DNA of 64,000 nt from Protopterus annectens (Eukaryota; Chordata; Ceratodontiformes; Protopteridae), in assembly GCF_019279795.1 (NCBI RefSeq), contig NC_056729.1, positions 1,864,498,107 through 1,864,562,106 of the forward strand, in the 5' to 3' direction. Every line of letters starts with the position of its first letter. The first letter of the stretch is position 1. A program made the position numbers and the translations under genes. Below, piece after piece: positions 1 to 10,559 of the stretch. The notes beneath the pieces are model-generated. The model saw only the letters and a list, made by a program, of their open reading frames with translations. It did no database searches and was not told where the DNA came from.

Positions 1-1
1 G

Positions 2-1780
2 CTTTATGATTTACTTTTGGAGGGATATATCAACACTGAAACTCTCAACTACCTCACTATGCCAGCTCCCAAAATTCCACTCTTTTTTGGTACCCCGAAA
101 CTTCATAAAGGACTTATTTCGCCCTCATTTAGACCAATAATAGATGGAAGAGGGTCTATTACTCAGGGATGTGCCAAGTACGTAGATAATATTTTGAAGC
201 CTTTGATTAACTCAGAAATGCACATATGCAAAGATTCTTGGTCCTTCCTCAAAAATATTAATACCCTAATATATAATGACAGTATGGTATTTCTCACTAT
301 TGACATTAGGGACCTATATACTGTCATTCCCCAACAAATTGGTCTTGTATGGGTCAGAGAGTTCATGTTGCGTAAAAATGTTGAACATGATGTCATCAAT
401 TTGATTGAAACCCTCTTAGAAATTGTATTGTCTAACAATTTCTTCACCTTCGAAGGGAAGTTTTATCTACAAACTTCGGGTGTAGCTATGGGCTCGCCCT
501 GCGGGGGATCTTTTGCCAACGCAGTTCTAGCCCATTGGGAGTTTAATTACTTATTCAAAGAAGAACTGTTTTCAAAATATGTCTCCTGGTATACACGATA
601 CCAGGATGACATTTTTTGTATATGGGAAGGCCACAGTGATCTGATCCCGTCATTTATAGAGAACATCACTAAATTAACTGATTTTCTTGAATTTACATAT
701 AAATTTGACGACACAGAGATCAATTATCTTGACATCACATTAATTAAAGACTCGTCTAATCAAAGGCTAAAAAGTAAAATATTTAGGAAGTCAACTTATT
801 CTAATGCTTTTCTTCATTTTTCCAGCAACCACCCCTACCACCAAAAGAAATCGGTGGTTAAGGGTCAGATGGTGAGGGCAGCTCGTATGGTGAGTGATCT
901 AGATGACTTCCGTTTAGAATGTAATAACCTATTTGACATGTTTATTGCCAGAGGGTATCCCCGGCGACTATTATCTAACATCTTAAGTGAAGTCACTAAT
1001 AAAAGGCAAATCGGTCACTTCATGCCCTTGCTTTCTGACCAATGTAGTAATGATCTACAATATCTGAATGATCATTCACATTCAACAACTTCAGGTAACA
1101 TCAATTCTATAAATGAAAACAATAGATTCAATACTAGTTTTATACAGACTTATTGTTTTGATTCATTTAGAATCAGAGAAGTTGTGAATAAAAATTGGGA
1201 GATAATAAAGGAAGATAAAACACTGTGTTCTGTATTGGGGGATCGCCCCAAGGTTACATACAGAAGGGGGGAAAATTTGAAGAGCATTTTTCAAAGAAAT
1301 ACAGTTCGTAGGTCTAATAGACAGTGGGGTATGTTTAGATGTGGTGTATGTCCACAATGTAAATTCATTAGAGTAACAACAGCATGCACAATAAATGAGA
1401 AAGAATATAAGTGTAATGGGCATTATGATTGTGATTCTAAAGCCATCATTTATGCAGCTATTTGTGATTCTTGTAAAGCCTTCTATATCGGTAAAACCGA
1501 AAGAAGGCTAAAAAATAGAATCTATGAACATCAATATGCTGTTAAAAAACTCGATGTCAATAATGCTCTTGCAAGGCATTGCCTTGAGTCCCCGGGACAT
1601 AGGTTCTATTTTTTTGTATTACAACAGCGTGAGATTGATCTAAGAGGAGGGCCATGGCAGATTCTGTTAGAGATCGATGAACTGCTTTGGCAGATCAGGA
1701 CTAGGGCTCATGTTTTCCCTGGCATTAATGAAAGCCTTTCTATCAAATGTGTATTAAAATGGTTATCTCTTAACAGGTAA
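2..1780 (+). CDS. PLE reverse transcriptase with GIY-YIG endonuclease (partial, 5' cut by window)
   Basis: This frame is open from the window edge, so the true start lies upstream; the first codon that could be called a start (17) is TTG and is not convincing. Numbering from position 17, the RT motifs are in order: PKLHKG near residue 28, motif A FLTIDIRDLYT near 91, motif B TSGVAMGSPCGG near 152, and motif C with YQDD near 216. A Cys-rich stretch (CGVCPQC) near 443 precedes a GIY-YIG module (IYAAIC...FYIGKTERRLKNRIYEH) near 480-515. PLE proteins copy RNA onto nicked target DNA, and the GIY-YIG domain makes the nick. There is no stop or frameshift over 593 codons, unlike every other element here, which suggests a young insertion. 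The conserved catalytic residues are visible, but activity is only inferred. Confidence 0.88.
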   Translation, partial: LYDLLLEGYINTETLNYLTMPAPKIPLFFGTPKLHKGLISPSFRPIIDGRGSITQGCAKYVDNILKPLINSEMHICKDSWSFLKNINTLIYNDSMVFLTIDIRDLYTVIPQQIGLVWVREFMLRKNVEHDVINLIETLLEIVLSNNFFTFEGKFYLQTSGVAMGSPCGGSFANAVLAHWEFNYLFKEELFSKYVSWYTRYQDDIFCIWEGHSDLIPSFIENITKLTDFLEFTYKFDDTEINYLDITLIKDSSNQRLKSKIFRKSTYSNAFLHFSSNHPYHQKKSVVKGQMVRAARMVSDLDDFRLECNNLFDMFIARGYPRRLLSNILSEVTNKRQIGHFMPLLSDQCSNDLQYLNDHSHSTTSGNINSINENNRFNTSFIQTYCFDSFRIREVVNKNWEIIKEDKTLCSVLGDRPKVTYRRGENLKSIFQRNTVRRSNRQWGMFRCGVCPQCKFIRVTTACTINEKEYKCNGHYDCDSKAIIYAAICDSCKAFYIGKTERRLKNRIYEHQYAVKKLDVNNALARHCLESPGHRFYFFVLQQREIDLRGGPWQILLEIDELLWQIRTRAHVFPGINESLSIKCVLKWLSLNR

Positions 1781-2580
1781 AAAATTATAATTATAATTTA
1801 TTTATATGTACATATTTTTTACCAATTTTTATAAAAGCCCCGTATAAGGTTATATTAGTTAAATGGCCATTTGCAATAATAAAATGTAATTATTATCTAG
1901 AATTAATGAGTTGCTAGGGGCCATTTCTTAAATTACATCAAGGCACAATTTTTTCATTTATTTGGTCATTGTATTCTACTTGTAATTAGGTTTTATATTT
2001 GATATATCAGTTTCTCCGCTTCAACTCATAACAGTATTGGAGTGGAGGAATTTAGTTAATCACATTGGTAGCAAATGGTTTCCAATGTTTAAATTTACCA
2101 AAATTGTCAAACAAACTTTTTTGTTTGTCATTTTGGTTAATTTTGCTAACATGATATGTGTTTATAGTTATAGGCTTCAACCGCAAGCAGTAGCACTATG
2201 TGAAGTTTCAGATACGGTTCCCATAATTTATGCATAAAAACAGCCTAGGGTTCCCTCCTTGTACATACCTTCAGTAGTAGTAATACCCTAATAGGTTCTA
2301 TAATGACATCAATAGCATGTAAATATGAAGCATTAATTATGAAATAATTGCTTATATTTAAACATGGATAAGGGTATAAGTTCATAATATTTTGTATGCT
2401 TTTTTAATAAAACTTGGTTTGAATTTTAAGGTTAGTAACATAATAAGGCATTTGGACCATTAGTTTTAGTTCTTTAAGGTTGTCATGGTTTTATTTGATT
2501 GCAAAATGCACTTTATTTTGATAGGTTAGTTATTTTCAATATGAATGTATATAATAAATGTTTTGTAAATTCGTGGTTGT

Positions 2581-2626
2581 CTGATGAAGGCGGGTTATAT
2601 GAACCTGCCGAAAGCGCTTACGTTTA
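2581..2626 (+). other. Candidate hammerhead-ribozyme core of PLE-1
   Basis: CTGATGA at 2581-2587 is followed by an 8-bp stem (2589-2596 with 2602-2609, one G-T wobble, loop 2597-2601) and then GAAA at 2610-2613. This is the conserved core order of a hammerhead. A short stem III is possible (2614-2616 with 2621-2623). I could not pair a convincing stem I, so it may be a decayed or minimal form. Hammerheads in PLE terminal repeats are established knowledge; this assignment is inference. Confidence 0.45.
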
Positions 2627-2697
2627 CCTGGCTGTAATTGTGGAATAAATCTGTGCTTTTTATTTCTCTTATTGTGTGCTGTCCGTGTTTCTTGCTG

Positions 2698-4575
2698 CTC
2701 AAGAGTGGGCCCAGGACTGAGCCCTGTGGGACACCACTTGTGACAGGCTTTGAGTCTGACATGGCGCCAGCAACTCTGACCCTGTGGGTTCTGTCACTCA
2801 GCCAGTTTGCAACCCATCTTGTGATGTATGGGTTAACATTTAAGCTGATGAGTTTTTCAATGATACCCGAGTGGGGTATTGTATCGAAGGCCTTAGCCAG
2901 ATCGAGGTAGGCTGTATGGACTGCCTTTCCCTCATCAATGGCTTTGGTGACTGTTTCAAAAAGTCAACCAAGTTTAAAAGGCATGATCTGCCTTTGACAA
3001 AGCCAAACTGGGTTGGATCCAAAGTCTGCAAATTCCCTATGTCTTTATTTATGAGGTCCATTATGATCCTCTCCATGGCTTTGCAGATAAGGCTTGTCAA
3101 GCTAATGGGCGGTAATTTCCAGGGTCGGTGGAGGCACCGCCTTTGTGAAGTGGGACCACAGTTGCAGTGCGCCACTCCTGGAGTGCGTATCCAGAGGTAA
3201 GACTTTGATTAAACAGCTGTCCTAGCTGTGGGTTTAATTCCTCATTGAGTTCGTGGAGCACACAGCCGGGGACACCATCAGGTCCCATGGATGCTGTGTT
3301 TTTGCTTTGGAGAGAGCAGTTCTCACTTGGGCGCTGGAGATGTTTGGGGGCTGCAATCGTTTGGTATAGATATCTCTCCTTTGGGGAGGGGAGAAGTTTG
3401 CACTGAACCTGTCAGCCAGTATGTTGGCAATGTCTGTAGGATCAGTAATCTTCACATCATTTTGAACTAGTTCTGAGCATATCTGGGAGTTTCCTCCTAG
3501 GTTTCTAACATAGCTAAAGAAGGCCTTATGATTGTCTTTTGAGTCTTTAGCTATTTTTCTCTCGAAATTTGCTTTGGATGATTTTATGAGAGCTCTTAGT
3601 TTTTGACTTATAGTGATCAAGGGTGTCTTACCTTTTAAGGATTTTGCTCTATCTTGTAGTAGCTTCCTCCTTTTGTTGTAGAGTTTGTTTATGGCTGGGG
3701 TCCACCAGACTGGACGCTTGCCTTTGGTACAAAGAGTCTTTGTTTTGCTTGGGATTGCCTTATCCATGCAGTCCTGCAGGTGCTGGTAGAAGGCATTTGT
3801 AAGTGATTCAGCGGCTTGAGTACTGTTTTCCGCTGGCTCGGTGGCCTTAAAGGAGACCACACTAGTCTTTAGAAGTGTGAAGTCGGCTTTTGGGAAGTTC
3901 TTTACTGTGGTCTTTTTTATTTCAGGTGGGGGTGGGATGAGGACCTCTAGCGAGATTAGTTTGTGATCTGATCTCACCAGTGAGGGGTATACTTCCGGTG
4001 TTGAACATTGTGCTCCCATGTTCGTGATGATGAGATCAAGTATGTTATCTCCTCTTGTGGGAATGGTGACTAGTTGTTCCATGGCATTTGAGTTTATGAA
4101 TTCCAGGAACTTTTGGGCTAGGGTGTTTGGGCTTGAGTAGTGTTCCCAGTCTATATTTGGGTAATTGAAGTCACCTAGTATGATGGTGTTTGGTGATACA
4201 TTTATCCTCTAGTGTTTTCAGGAAGGCCATGTGAGGTTCCTGAGTTTGTGAGGGTGGCCTGTAACATGCTACTATTTGCAGAGCAGTCTTGCCTACGGTT
4301 AATTGCACCTGGATGGTCTCCGATGCATCATGCGTTGCCACCAGTCTTGAGGTGTGGGTGTCCTTGATGAATATGGATACCCCCCCTCCTTTCTTGGTAT
4401 TTTCCTGATTTTGGGGCCGGAACGCATGATATGAGGTAAAACCTGATAGCGCTGGGGTGCTCTCAGGAGCCTTGAACCAGGTTTCTGTCACAGCACAGAC
4501 ATCGATGTTCTCCATACTGAGAAGGGCCTCGAGTGCGTGCATTTTGAGATTTAGACTTCTGGCATTGAGCAGCAT
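2698..4575 (-). pseudogene. CR1 ORF2, AP-endonuclease and reverse transcriptase
   Basis: The first part (4575 to about 4190) begins MLLNARSLNLKMHALE and carries CAVTETWF with the endonuclease catalytic Glu, then GGGVSIFIKDT and YRPPS. A frame change near 4195 leads into 4082-3234, with LDLIITNMG and the SDHKL catalytic His block. Another frame change near 3290 leads into the RT palm: MGPDGVPG, VPLHKGGAS.DPGNYRP and FGFVKGRSC. The frame then runs to the region encoding TSGVPQGSVLGP at about 2700, where it is cut. The FADD motif is therefore absent. CR1 endonucleases nick target DNA for target-primed reverse transcription. With at least two frameshifts plus truncation this copy is dead. Confidence 0.85.
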
Positions 4576-4669
4576 TACCCTTAGTTTTTTTCCTTTTTGT
4601 GTTCCAGGGTGGTAGGTTTAGAATTTGAGCCTTGCCTAAAAAGGCACTATGGGGTGGCAAGAGCCTTTG

Positions 4670-5137
4670 TCAATATCCGAATCCCAGGGTGACAGGTGCA
4701 AGCCGTCCCTTGCGAGCAGCGTGGCTTGTCCAGCATGTCATCCCAGGCAGACAGATACTGGATCCCTTTGAATGACACCAGTGTTTAAGCCAATTGTTAA
4801 AGCTGATCATCTTATCTCTGTATTGTGGCATCATTCTTGGTGAAGGTAGGATACTGCTCAAGGTCAGGGTCATACCTGCCTGGGCTACATAATCAGAGAG
4901 CTCCTCAATGTCTCTTTTCATGTAGTCCAAGGAGGTACATCTCAGGTCGTTTACACCAGCGTGGACAATGACTGAGTCATATTTGTACCTGCTGTTGAGA
5001 GACCTGAGTGCTTGCGTTATGTGGCGGATTCTAGCGCCCGACAGACAGCTTACTGTGACCTTCTCCTTACTCAGTCTGGTGAGTGGGACATCAGTGTGTC
5101 TGACTATGGAGTCACCAATGACTAGTGTGTCTGGCAT
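4670..5137 (-). pseudogene. CR1 ORF1, SGNH/GDSL esterase domain
   Basis: The segment opens with IGDSIVRHTDVPLTRL, which has the GDS motif (block I) of SGNH hydrolases, and contains VHAGVNDLR near residue 60, which is the GxND block III. The expected D-x-x-H block lies after a frame change at about 4740-4700. Esterase domains are known in ORF1 of CR1 and L2 clade LINEs; they are thought to act with the ORF1 RNA-binding protein. An upstream, Pro/Gln-rich and less conserved ORF1 part runs to about 5450. The same domain recurs at 59128-59632 and, decayed, at 29110-29290. A frame change disrupts the copy. Confidence 0.75.
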
Positions 5138-5933
5138 TGTGTTTGGCCTTAAGGGCTGTGACTGTTTGACACTCTGACTGTGAGGTCTATGTGTTGCAGG
5201 TGTTGTGTTCTGAGGTGGTGGTTGTTTGGGTGTCTGCTTTGGTGGCCTCTGCTGTTTTGGTAGATTTTGATCAGAGCCTCCAGTATGTCTTTGTGTGTTT
5301 ATGTGTATGATTTGAGGTTGTAATGGTACTATGTGAGACTGGGTCTATAGTGTGTGTGGTAACCTTCCCTCCTGACTGGTCTTGCCAGTCCTATGTTGAG
5401 AGAGCTCAGCCTCCAGTTTGGCCGTATAGTTGCATCTCGCATGTATTTGTGTTTTGTGGGAGGAGGAGAGGGTTGTCTGTGTACATGAGGCAATTGTAAC
5501 ATTGCCTCAATATTCCCAGGTTCACCAGCTGAGCAGGAGATGACACTAGCAACTGATCCTCGACATGCTAGAAGGATAGACAAAAACTTTAAAAAGATTC
5601 CGGGGATGTGGGTGACCGAGAAATGGGGGTTGCCTTTTGGGGTGCTATCTATAAGAGTGCCGTATCAAGGTAATAAGTACTGTAGGAGCAAGTGCTAGGT
5701 TTAACAGATAGAGAATAGTCTACTTAGAGTCAAGTAGAGATGATCTTTTAGTTATAGGATACGCTGATTAGATGAGTAGTATAGGTCGAGGAAGGTAGTT
5801 TCAAGGAAAATTTGAAGAGTGGACTTTAGGTAGCCGAATAGTTTAAACCTGCTTAACCGGGCTGCCCTAGTGTGCAACAGTGGCAGCTCCGCTAAATCGC
5901 TAAATCGCTAAATCGGCGCTAATGCGTAAACGT

Positions 5934-6330
5934 CTTTATAGCAGGGGCTGGAAAAGACAGGAAATGACCCAAAATGGCCAATAAACTACAAGTTACTGCC
6001 TTAAACCACTCCTCTGAGGACAAACAGGCAGCTCAGTACTCCCTACTCCCACTAGTGAGTAAAGAAACTACCCCTTGACCAAACAAGGAAAATGGAGAAA
6101 ACAGGAACCAAGACAAAGCCCAGGGATCAGCAAAATCTGGTCTCTGGAACACTAGTTAGGAAAGTATGGAAAGCAAGGATATTTTTTGTTTTTTTCAAGT
6201 TTTTTTACAGACAAGCAGAAAACACAATAAATGCTATGATTTTCGATTAAATGCTATCAAAAGCTATTACACTTGAGTGTATTAGCCTGTAGTTTAACTT
6301 TTAGGCAAAACTTAAACTATCAAGTGCAGT
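5934..6330 (-). repeat. CR1 5' region direct repeat, unit 1 (397 bp)
   Basis: This 397-bp block is repeated almost identically at 6549-6945, with a 218-bp spacer (period 615). In minus orientation part of it resembles the 5' region of the CR1 copies at about 34310-34390 and 58330-58420 (GAGTGGTT, GGCCATTTTGGG, CCTGCTRTAAA). It is probably a CR1 5' UTR monomer. Confidence 0.7.
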
Positions 6331-6548
6331 AAACAGTTTTAACTTATAAACACAGAAAAAACAGTGCAAACTTTGATAAAATAAGCAGAAACAGTAGTCG
6401 AAAGGCACAAAAAGTCGAAAAAGCCAAGAAAAATACTTAAAATCTGGAAAGGTAGTCTTTTCTGGTCTCTGCTGCTAGAGGAACACTGCTGGCCACCACG
6501 AGGAGCTGTGCTGAGTTCTCAATAGCTGGAAAAGCCCGCCAAAACGTG

Positions 6549-6945
6549 CTTTATAGCAGGGGCTGGAAAAGACAGGAAATGACCCAAAATGGCCAATAAA
6601 CTACAAGTTACTGCCTTAAACCACTCCTCTGAGGACAAACAGGCAGCTCAGTACTCCCTACTCCCACTAGTGAGTAAAGAAACTACCCCTTGACCAAACA
6701 AGGAAAATGGAGAAAACAGGAACCAAGACAAAGCCCAGGGATCAGCAAAATCTGGTCTCTGGAACACTAGTTAGGAAAGTATGGAAAGCAAGGATATTTT
6801 TTTGTTTTTTCAAGTTTTTTTACAGAAAAGCAGAAAACACAATAAATGCTATGATTTTCGATTAAATGCTATCAAAAGCTAGTACACTTGAGTGTATTAG
6901 CCTGTAGTTTAACTTTTAGGCAAAACTTAAACTATCAAGTGCAGT
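6549..6945 (-). repeat. CR1 5' region direct repeat, unit 2 (397 bp)
   Basis: Same length as the unit at 5934-6330, with only a few substitutions and one small T-run difference. The two units may be tandem promoter monomers of the LINE. An alternative is a miniature terminal-repeat element, but the ends are not TG...CA. Confidence 0.7.
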
Positions 6946-7050
6946 TTGTAGTGCCTCTGTCCAGCAGTGACACACATGATTCCTGGGGTAAACCTACAAT
7001 CTCCCATGCACTGGTCAAGATTTCTCTTGAACACAGCCAGCGAGGTGTCT
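6946..7050 (-). mobile_element. CR1 3'-region fragment
   Basis: The stretch with GTGCCTCTGTCCAGCAGTGA and GGGGTAAACCTAC matches the minus-strand CR1 end at about 47905-48010. It is the C-terminal ORF2 / 3' UTR part of another CR1 copy abutting the 5' repeats. The right limit is approximate. Confidence 0.55.
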
Positions 7051-7277
7051 CATGAAGTTTCCTGTAGCACTTATTTCTCCCCCGGACCCTTAACTTTACA
7101 AGTTGGACCAACTTTTCTCCCCTTCACTTTATATGTTGTACCAACTGAATAAGTGTTATTTCTTCATTGTGCTGAGCAAGCCCTGCACAATTATACCAAT
7201 CTGCCTAAAACAGACTCTACAGACTATCAAGTCAATGGATCTAATAGGATACATTTTTTGGCCATCACAAATGCATT

Positions 7278-7740
7278 TTACCTCCACTTTTTGGTTGCTA
7301 TTAATTTATTCTTACACACCAGGGTACCCTTGGCAAAGAAATCATAATTCCAGAATGCAGCTGAGCTTGAACATCCATTCCTTCTAAAGGTACATTTTAC
7401 AAGCTTAGCTTTATTACAGTGACTCACAGCTAAATCAGTCATCATAGATGTTGGAACAAGTGCAGTTAAAGCATTCATTTCAGTTTTCCCACTACTGTAA
7501 AAATCACCCACTTTGGTGTTAGCAGTATAGAACATAGCAATGTGACCTCTTCCCCACATTTATAACAAATGAATACACTATTTGTTTATTTTTCATGGCA
7601 GGTAATACATTTCTTACTGTACTTACTGCATTGTGAGAAACAGACAACTTATTTTTAAGCATTGTGTCATTAATTAATAAGCATTCAACTAAAATTATTA
7701 GCATATCAGCATCTTTGGGATCACTTTGCAGCATCAATTT
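7278..7740 (-). pseudogene. Decayed gag-like zinc-knuckle relic
   Basis: On the minus strand around 7560 the DNA encodes Cys-Tyr-Lys-Cys-Gly in one frame and Gly-His-Ile-Ala-Met in the next, with the last expected Cys read as Tyr. Together this looks like a CCHC zinc knuckle with a frame change inside it. Downstream is an open stretch to 7278 of about 80 residues with no motif I recognise; upstream is a helical-looking stretch to 7737. A knuckle followed by an open frame suggests the Gag C-terminus of an LTR retroelement, but no protease, RT or LTR is visible, so the family cannot be named. Confidence 0.3.
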
Positions 7741-9130
7741 GCATATAATTGAGCACCCACAAACTCAAATCACAAAATATTGATATAAAAAGCTCAAACA
7801 TCAAAATGCCTAAAAACAAAAGAAAAACAATATTTTTGCAGGAAGACGTGCCCTTCCCGCATACCCCATACCTCCTGCTACTTGTATATACCAACTCCAA
7901 AACAGAGCAACAAGGGAAGTTCCCAACCCACACTGTACCCTGATTTCACATAAAGTAATGCTGGCACACTGATCATCTGACTATTTAATCATTTGTGTTG
8001 GCATTAAAATTGTTTGATATTCAGAATGTTTGACTAATTATAGTTTTTCCCCCATTTTCTTATTTAGTAGGTAAACCTTTTCAAATGTATTTCTTAAACA
8101 TTGGATTAACTATCTAGTACAAGTGATATACTATGTTTCCAACTAAAGTTAGTCTAGCAAAAATGGAATTGCATTTCCAAAATGTGGCCAATTTATTATT
8201 TTTATTAGTTTGAAATAGCCTGGTATATAAATACTGATGTTAGCAAAGACAAGGGTAAGGAGAAAGTAATAGCATTGATCATTATATTCGCATACAGCTG
8301 ATATTAACACATATTTATCAGTTTCATTAAATAACCCCAAAACTGAATACAACTGAGCATTCAGGTATTATCTTGTAAGATAAAAGAAACTTAGTTGCAA
8401 CTTGTTAAAATTAACTGACTTCATTATTTCATAATGCAAAGTAGCTTAAAATACAAGAAATCTGTAACAATGCAATAACATCACATCTTGCTGGGTTGAA
8501 TATTACTTTAGATTCAGAAGTCATAGGCCAGATACCAAAACAATTCATGTTAAGGACAGACTGCAACAGGTCACCAAATGTGTGTGTCCTGTGCATGTTT
8601 CTGTAATGTTACAGAGCCATCGAGAGATAGTAAAGTGTGGAGGTAAAACTGACAAAAGCATGCAGATATTTCTTGTATTCATGCAGTATAAGCAGAATGC
8701 TATTGTTTGCAACTGGTGTTGTGCATCAGGCAACTGTATTAGTAACTTAAAAAGCTTTATATCCTGCAGCTCATCCAGCGTTAAGATAACAGCTAGGTGA
8801 CCTCACATTCTATGACGACCTCTCTGACGTGGCAATCAGTGATAGATACAACTTGGACAAAGAGCTGGTATTCGCTGTATGTGCGATTTGGGCTCCACAT
8901 ATAACTCCATTAGGTATACTGGCATCTGGGACATTCCTTTGCCATACATGTAATATGTTCGTGTTGACCCAGACTACTACTACTGCATGGAATTCTCAAC
9001 TAGTTTCAGATTGTCTTTTAGACGGGATCACAACTCGAAGGGTCACATTCACAAGAAAATGAAACAAGGAACCAACATAAAACTAAGAAATTAATAAAAA
9101 CTAGTGTCCGCTTTCAGCGACAGGAAACTA
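7741..9130. other. No recognisable gene or repeat family
   Basis: AT-rich sequence with only short frames in all directions. I found no RT, transposase, splice-supported exon or inverted repeat. It could be old repeat or unique intergenic sequence. Confidence 0.5.
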
Positions 9131-10214
9131 CCAACATTCTGAAATGCACGGCTCTACGCAAGGGAAGCGTTACGACTTTTTACTGTCCAAAGTTCAGATT
9201 ATCCCCTTTAACCTGCGTCGCGCGTTGAAGGTAACACTGACAACTGTACTGATCGGGATAAAGTCCAACTGTCGGCTTATAAGCGAAAGGCAACTATGCA
9301 AGCGATTTAGCAGCGCACTTCTAACACCAAAGATATCCACACAAAAAAAAAAAAAAAAAAACAGCCAAGCCACCCTTGGCTTACACTCCATCAAGGTTCC
9401 CCTTTTGCAAAGCAGTATTTATTTCTTATGCTTGCTCGCCAACAACCCACCCCCAATATCAAAATAATAATAAATTAAACAAACATGAACACATGAATTC
9501 GCGCCCACCACCCCAGACCCCTGATACTTACATATACCAACTCCAAGCTCACACTAACTCGAAAAAACCTACCTGTACGTGCCCTACACTACCATTGCAC
9601 ACGGTCATACTTACACCGACTAATACAACACACACACACACACATTCAAAATTCAACACTTTCAACATTAACATACACACTCTCTCTCCTACCGAACATA
9701 AACTAAATCTAAAACTTCCCCAAACCTAAAACATTTGCACCCACAATCCTACACATTATGAACTGCTTTGGCGGACTTGTGTTTCCACGTGGCTGATGCA
9801 CATTTTGATTTACTATCAGAGGACTTGGACTCCTCATCGTTTTATTTTAATTTTACAACATTACGACAATTAAACAATTGCACAAAACCAGAAAACAAAT
9901 GCGAACGGAGCATACTAAACGAGAACTACATATAACAATATATATAAAAACAGCCAATAACAGTTTTTCGGTGATTACTGCGTTACTAATAACTACTAAT
10001 CACATAAATAAAAGCAAACGGAGCACACTAATTTAAGCAATGACCGCACCAACACAAATTAAAAGCAGTATTTACAAATGACCAGAACTACAACCGCACT
10101 ACCACAAATTAAATTCAGTATTTCCAAATGATCAACACTATAAACGCAAAAGCTTAAAAAGTATATTTTTACACATTTATATACACTAAAGTGAAAGTTA
10201 AATAGACTAACAAC
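9131..10214. other. A/C-rich, CpG-poor low-complexity stretch
   Basis: The plus strand is strongly depleted of G from about 9420 to 10210. It contains an A-run at 9343-9361, an AC run near 9632-9643 and an imperfect two-unit repeat of about 50 bases at 10042-10141 (each with ACAAATTAAA.KCAGTATTTMCAAATGA). No gene is visible. Confidence 0.5.
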
Positions 10215-10358
10215 ACTTACCCAACACTCGAGAAGATGCAGGCAATACAGTTGCAGCGGGTCCTTCACAGGAAATAGAGCCGACAGGATTGACTTTCAGA
10301 TGAAAAGAAGTTCCACATAGCAGCTACTCCTTTTTATTAGGGTTATAGTGGGCTGGCC

Positions 10359-10490
10359 AAGGCGGGAATTACGTCACAATGTGGGCGGATAACAGGGGGT
10401 TTCAATAGAGCATGCTAATAAGGCAGAGTTTACGTCACTTTGTGGGAGGAAACGTCCTGGGATCTACTCGAGGCAGATATGACATCATTA
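10359..10490. promoter_or_regulatory. Cluster of three CRE/ATF-like tandem units
   Basis: Three related units begin at 10359, 10420 and 10470. Each has RAGGC(G/A)G followed by an octamer: TTACGTCA at 10369-10376, TTACGTCA at 10430-10437 and TGACATCA at 10480-10487. The first two are followed by TGTGGGMGGA. GTAAG occurs at 10563 on the plus strand and GTAAGT on the minus strand at 10220-10215, so splice donors could flank it on both sides. CRE-like sites bind CREB/ATF factors in other genomes; promoter activity here is inference. Confidence 0.3.
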
Positions 10491-10559
10491 TTTCTGAGCC
10501 GGAAAGCCATTTTTCATTTTGTTTTTAAAACGGAAACTAATACAGTACGGAGGGTTAGG

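Larger units (their letters stand above)
1..2697 (+). mobile_element. Penelope-like element (PLE-1), 5' end outside window
   Basis: The open frame has a PLE-type reverse transcriptase and a C-terminal GIY-YIG endonuclease, followed by about 900 bases of AT-rich 3' non-coding sequence. The 3' end is placed at about 2697 because from 2698 the sequence becomes CR1 coding sequence on the other strand, matching the CR1 copy near 48815. The missing part of that CR1 ORF2 is probably upstream of the window, so this PLE probably inserted into the LINE. Near its 3' end lies a hammerhead-like CTGATGA/GAAA motif, as in the terminal repeats of many PLEs. Confidence 0.85.
2698..6945 (-). mobile_element. 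CR1-like LINE (CR1-1), 3' end missing
   Basis: Read on the minus strand, a repeated 5' region (6945 to about 5600) is followed by ORF1 with an SGNH/GDSL esterase domain (5137-4670) and ORF2 with endonuclease and reverse transcriptase (4575-2698). ORF2 stops abruptly at the motif-B region, where PLE-1 begins. A LINE that loses its 3' end is unusual for target-primed insertion, so interruption by the PLE is the best explanation. The element has several frameshifts and is inactive. Confidence 0.85.

Noticed and set aside
8829..9062. 77-codon plus-strand frame with several Cys and Thr residues
   Set aside because: No domain, splice signal or repeat support; expected by chance in this length of DNA.
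9737..10020. Possible host exon in the A/C-rich stretch
   Set aside because: No reading frame of useful length joins to plausible splice sites; kept only as low-complexity DNA.
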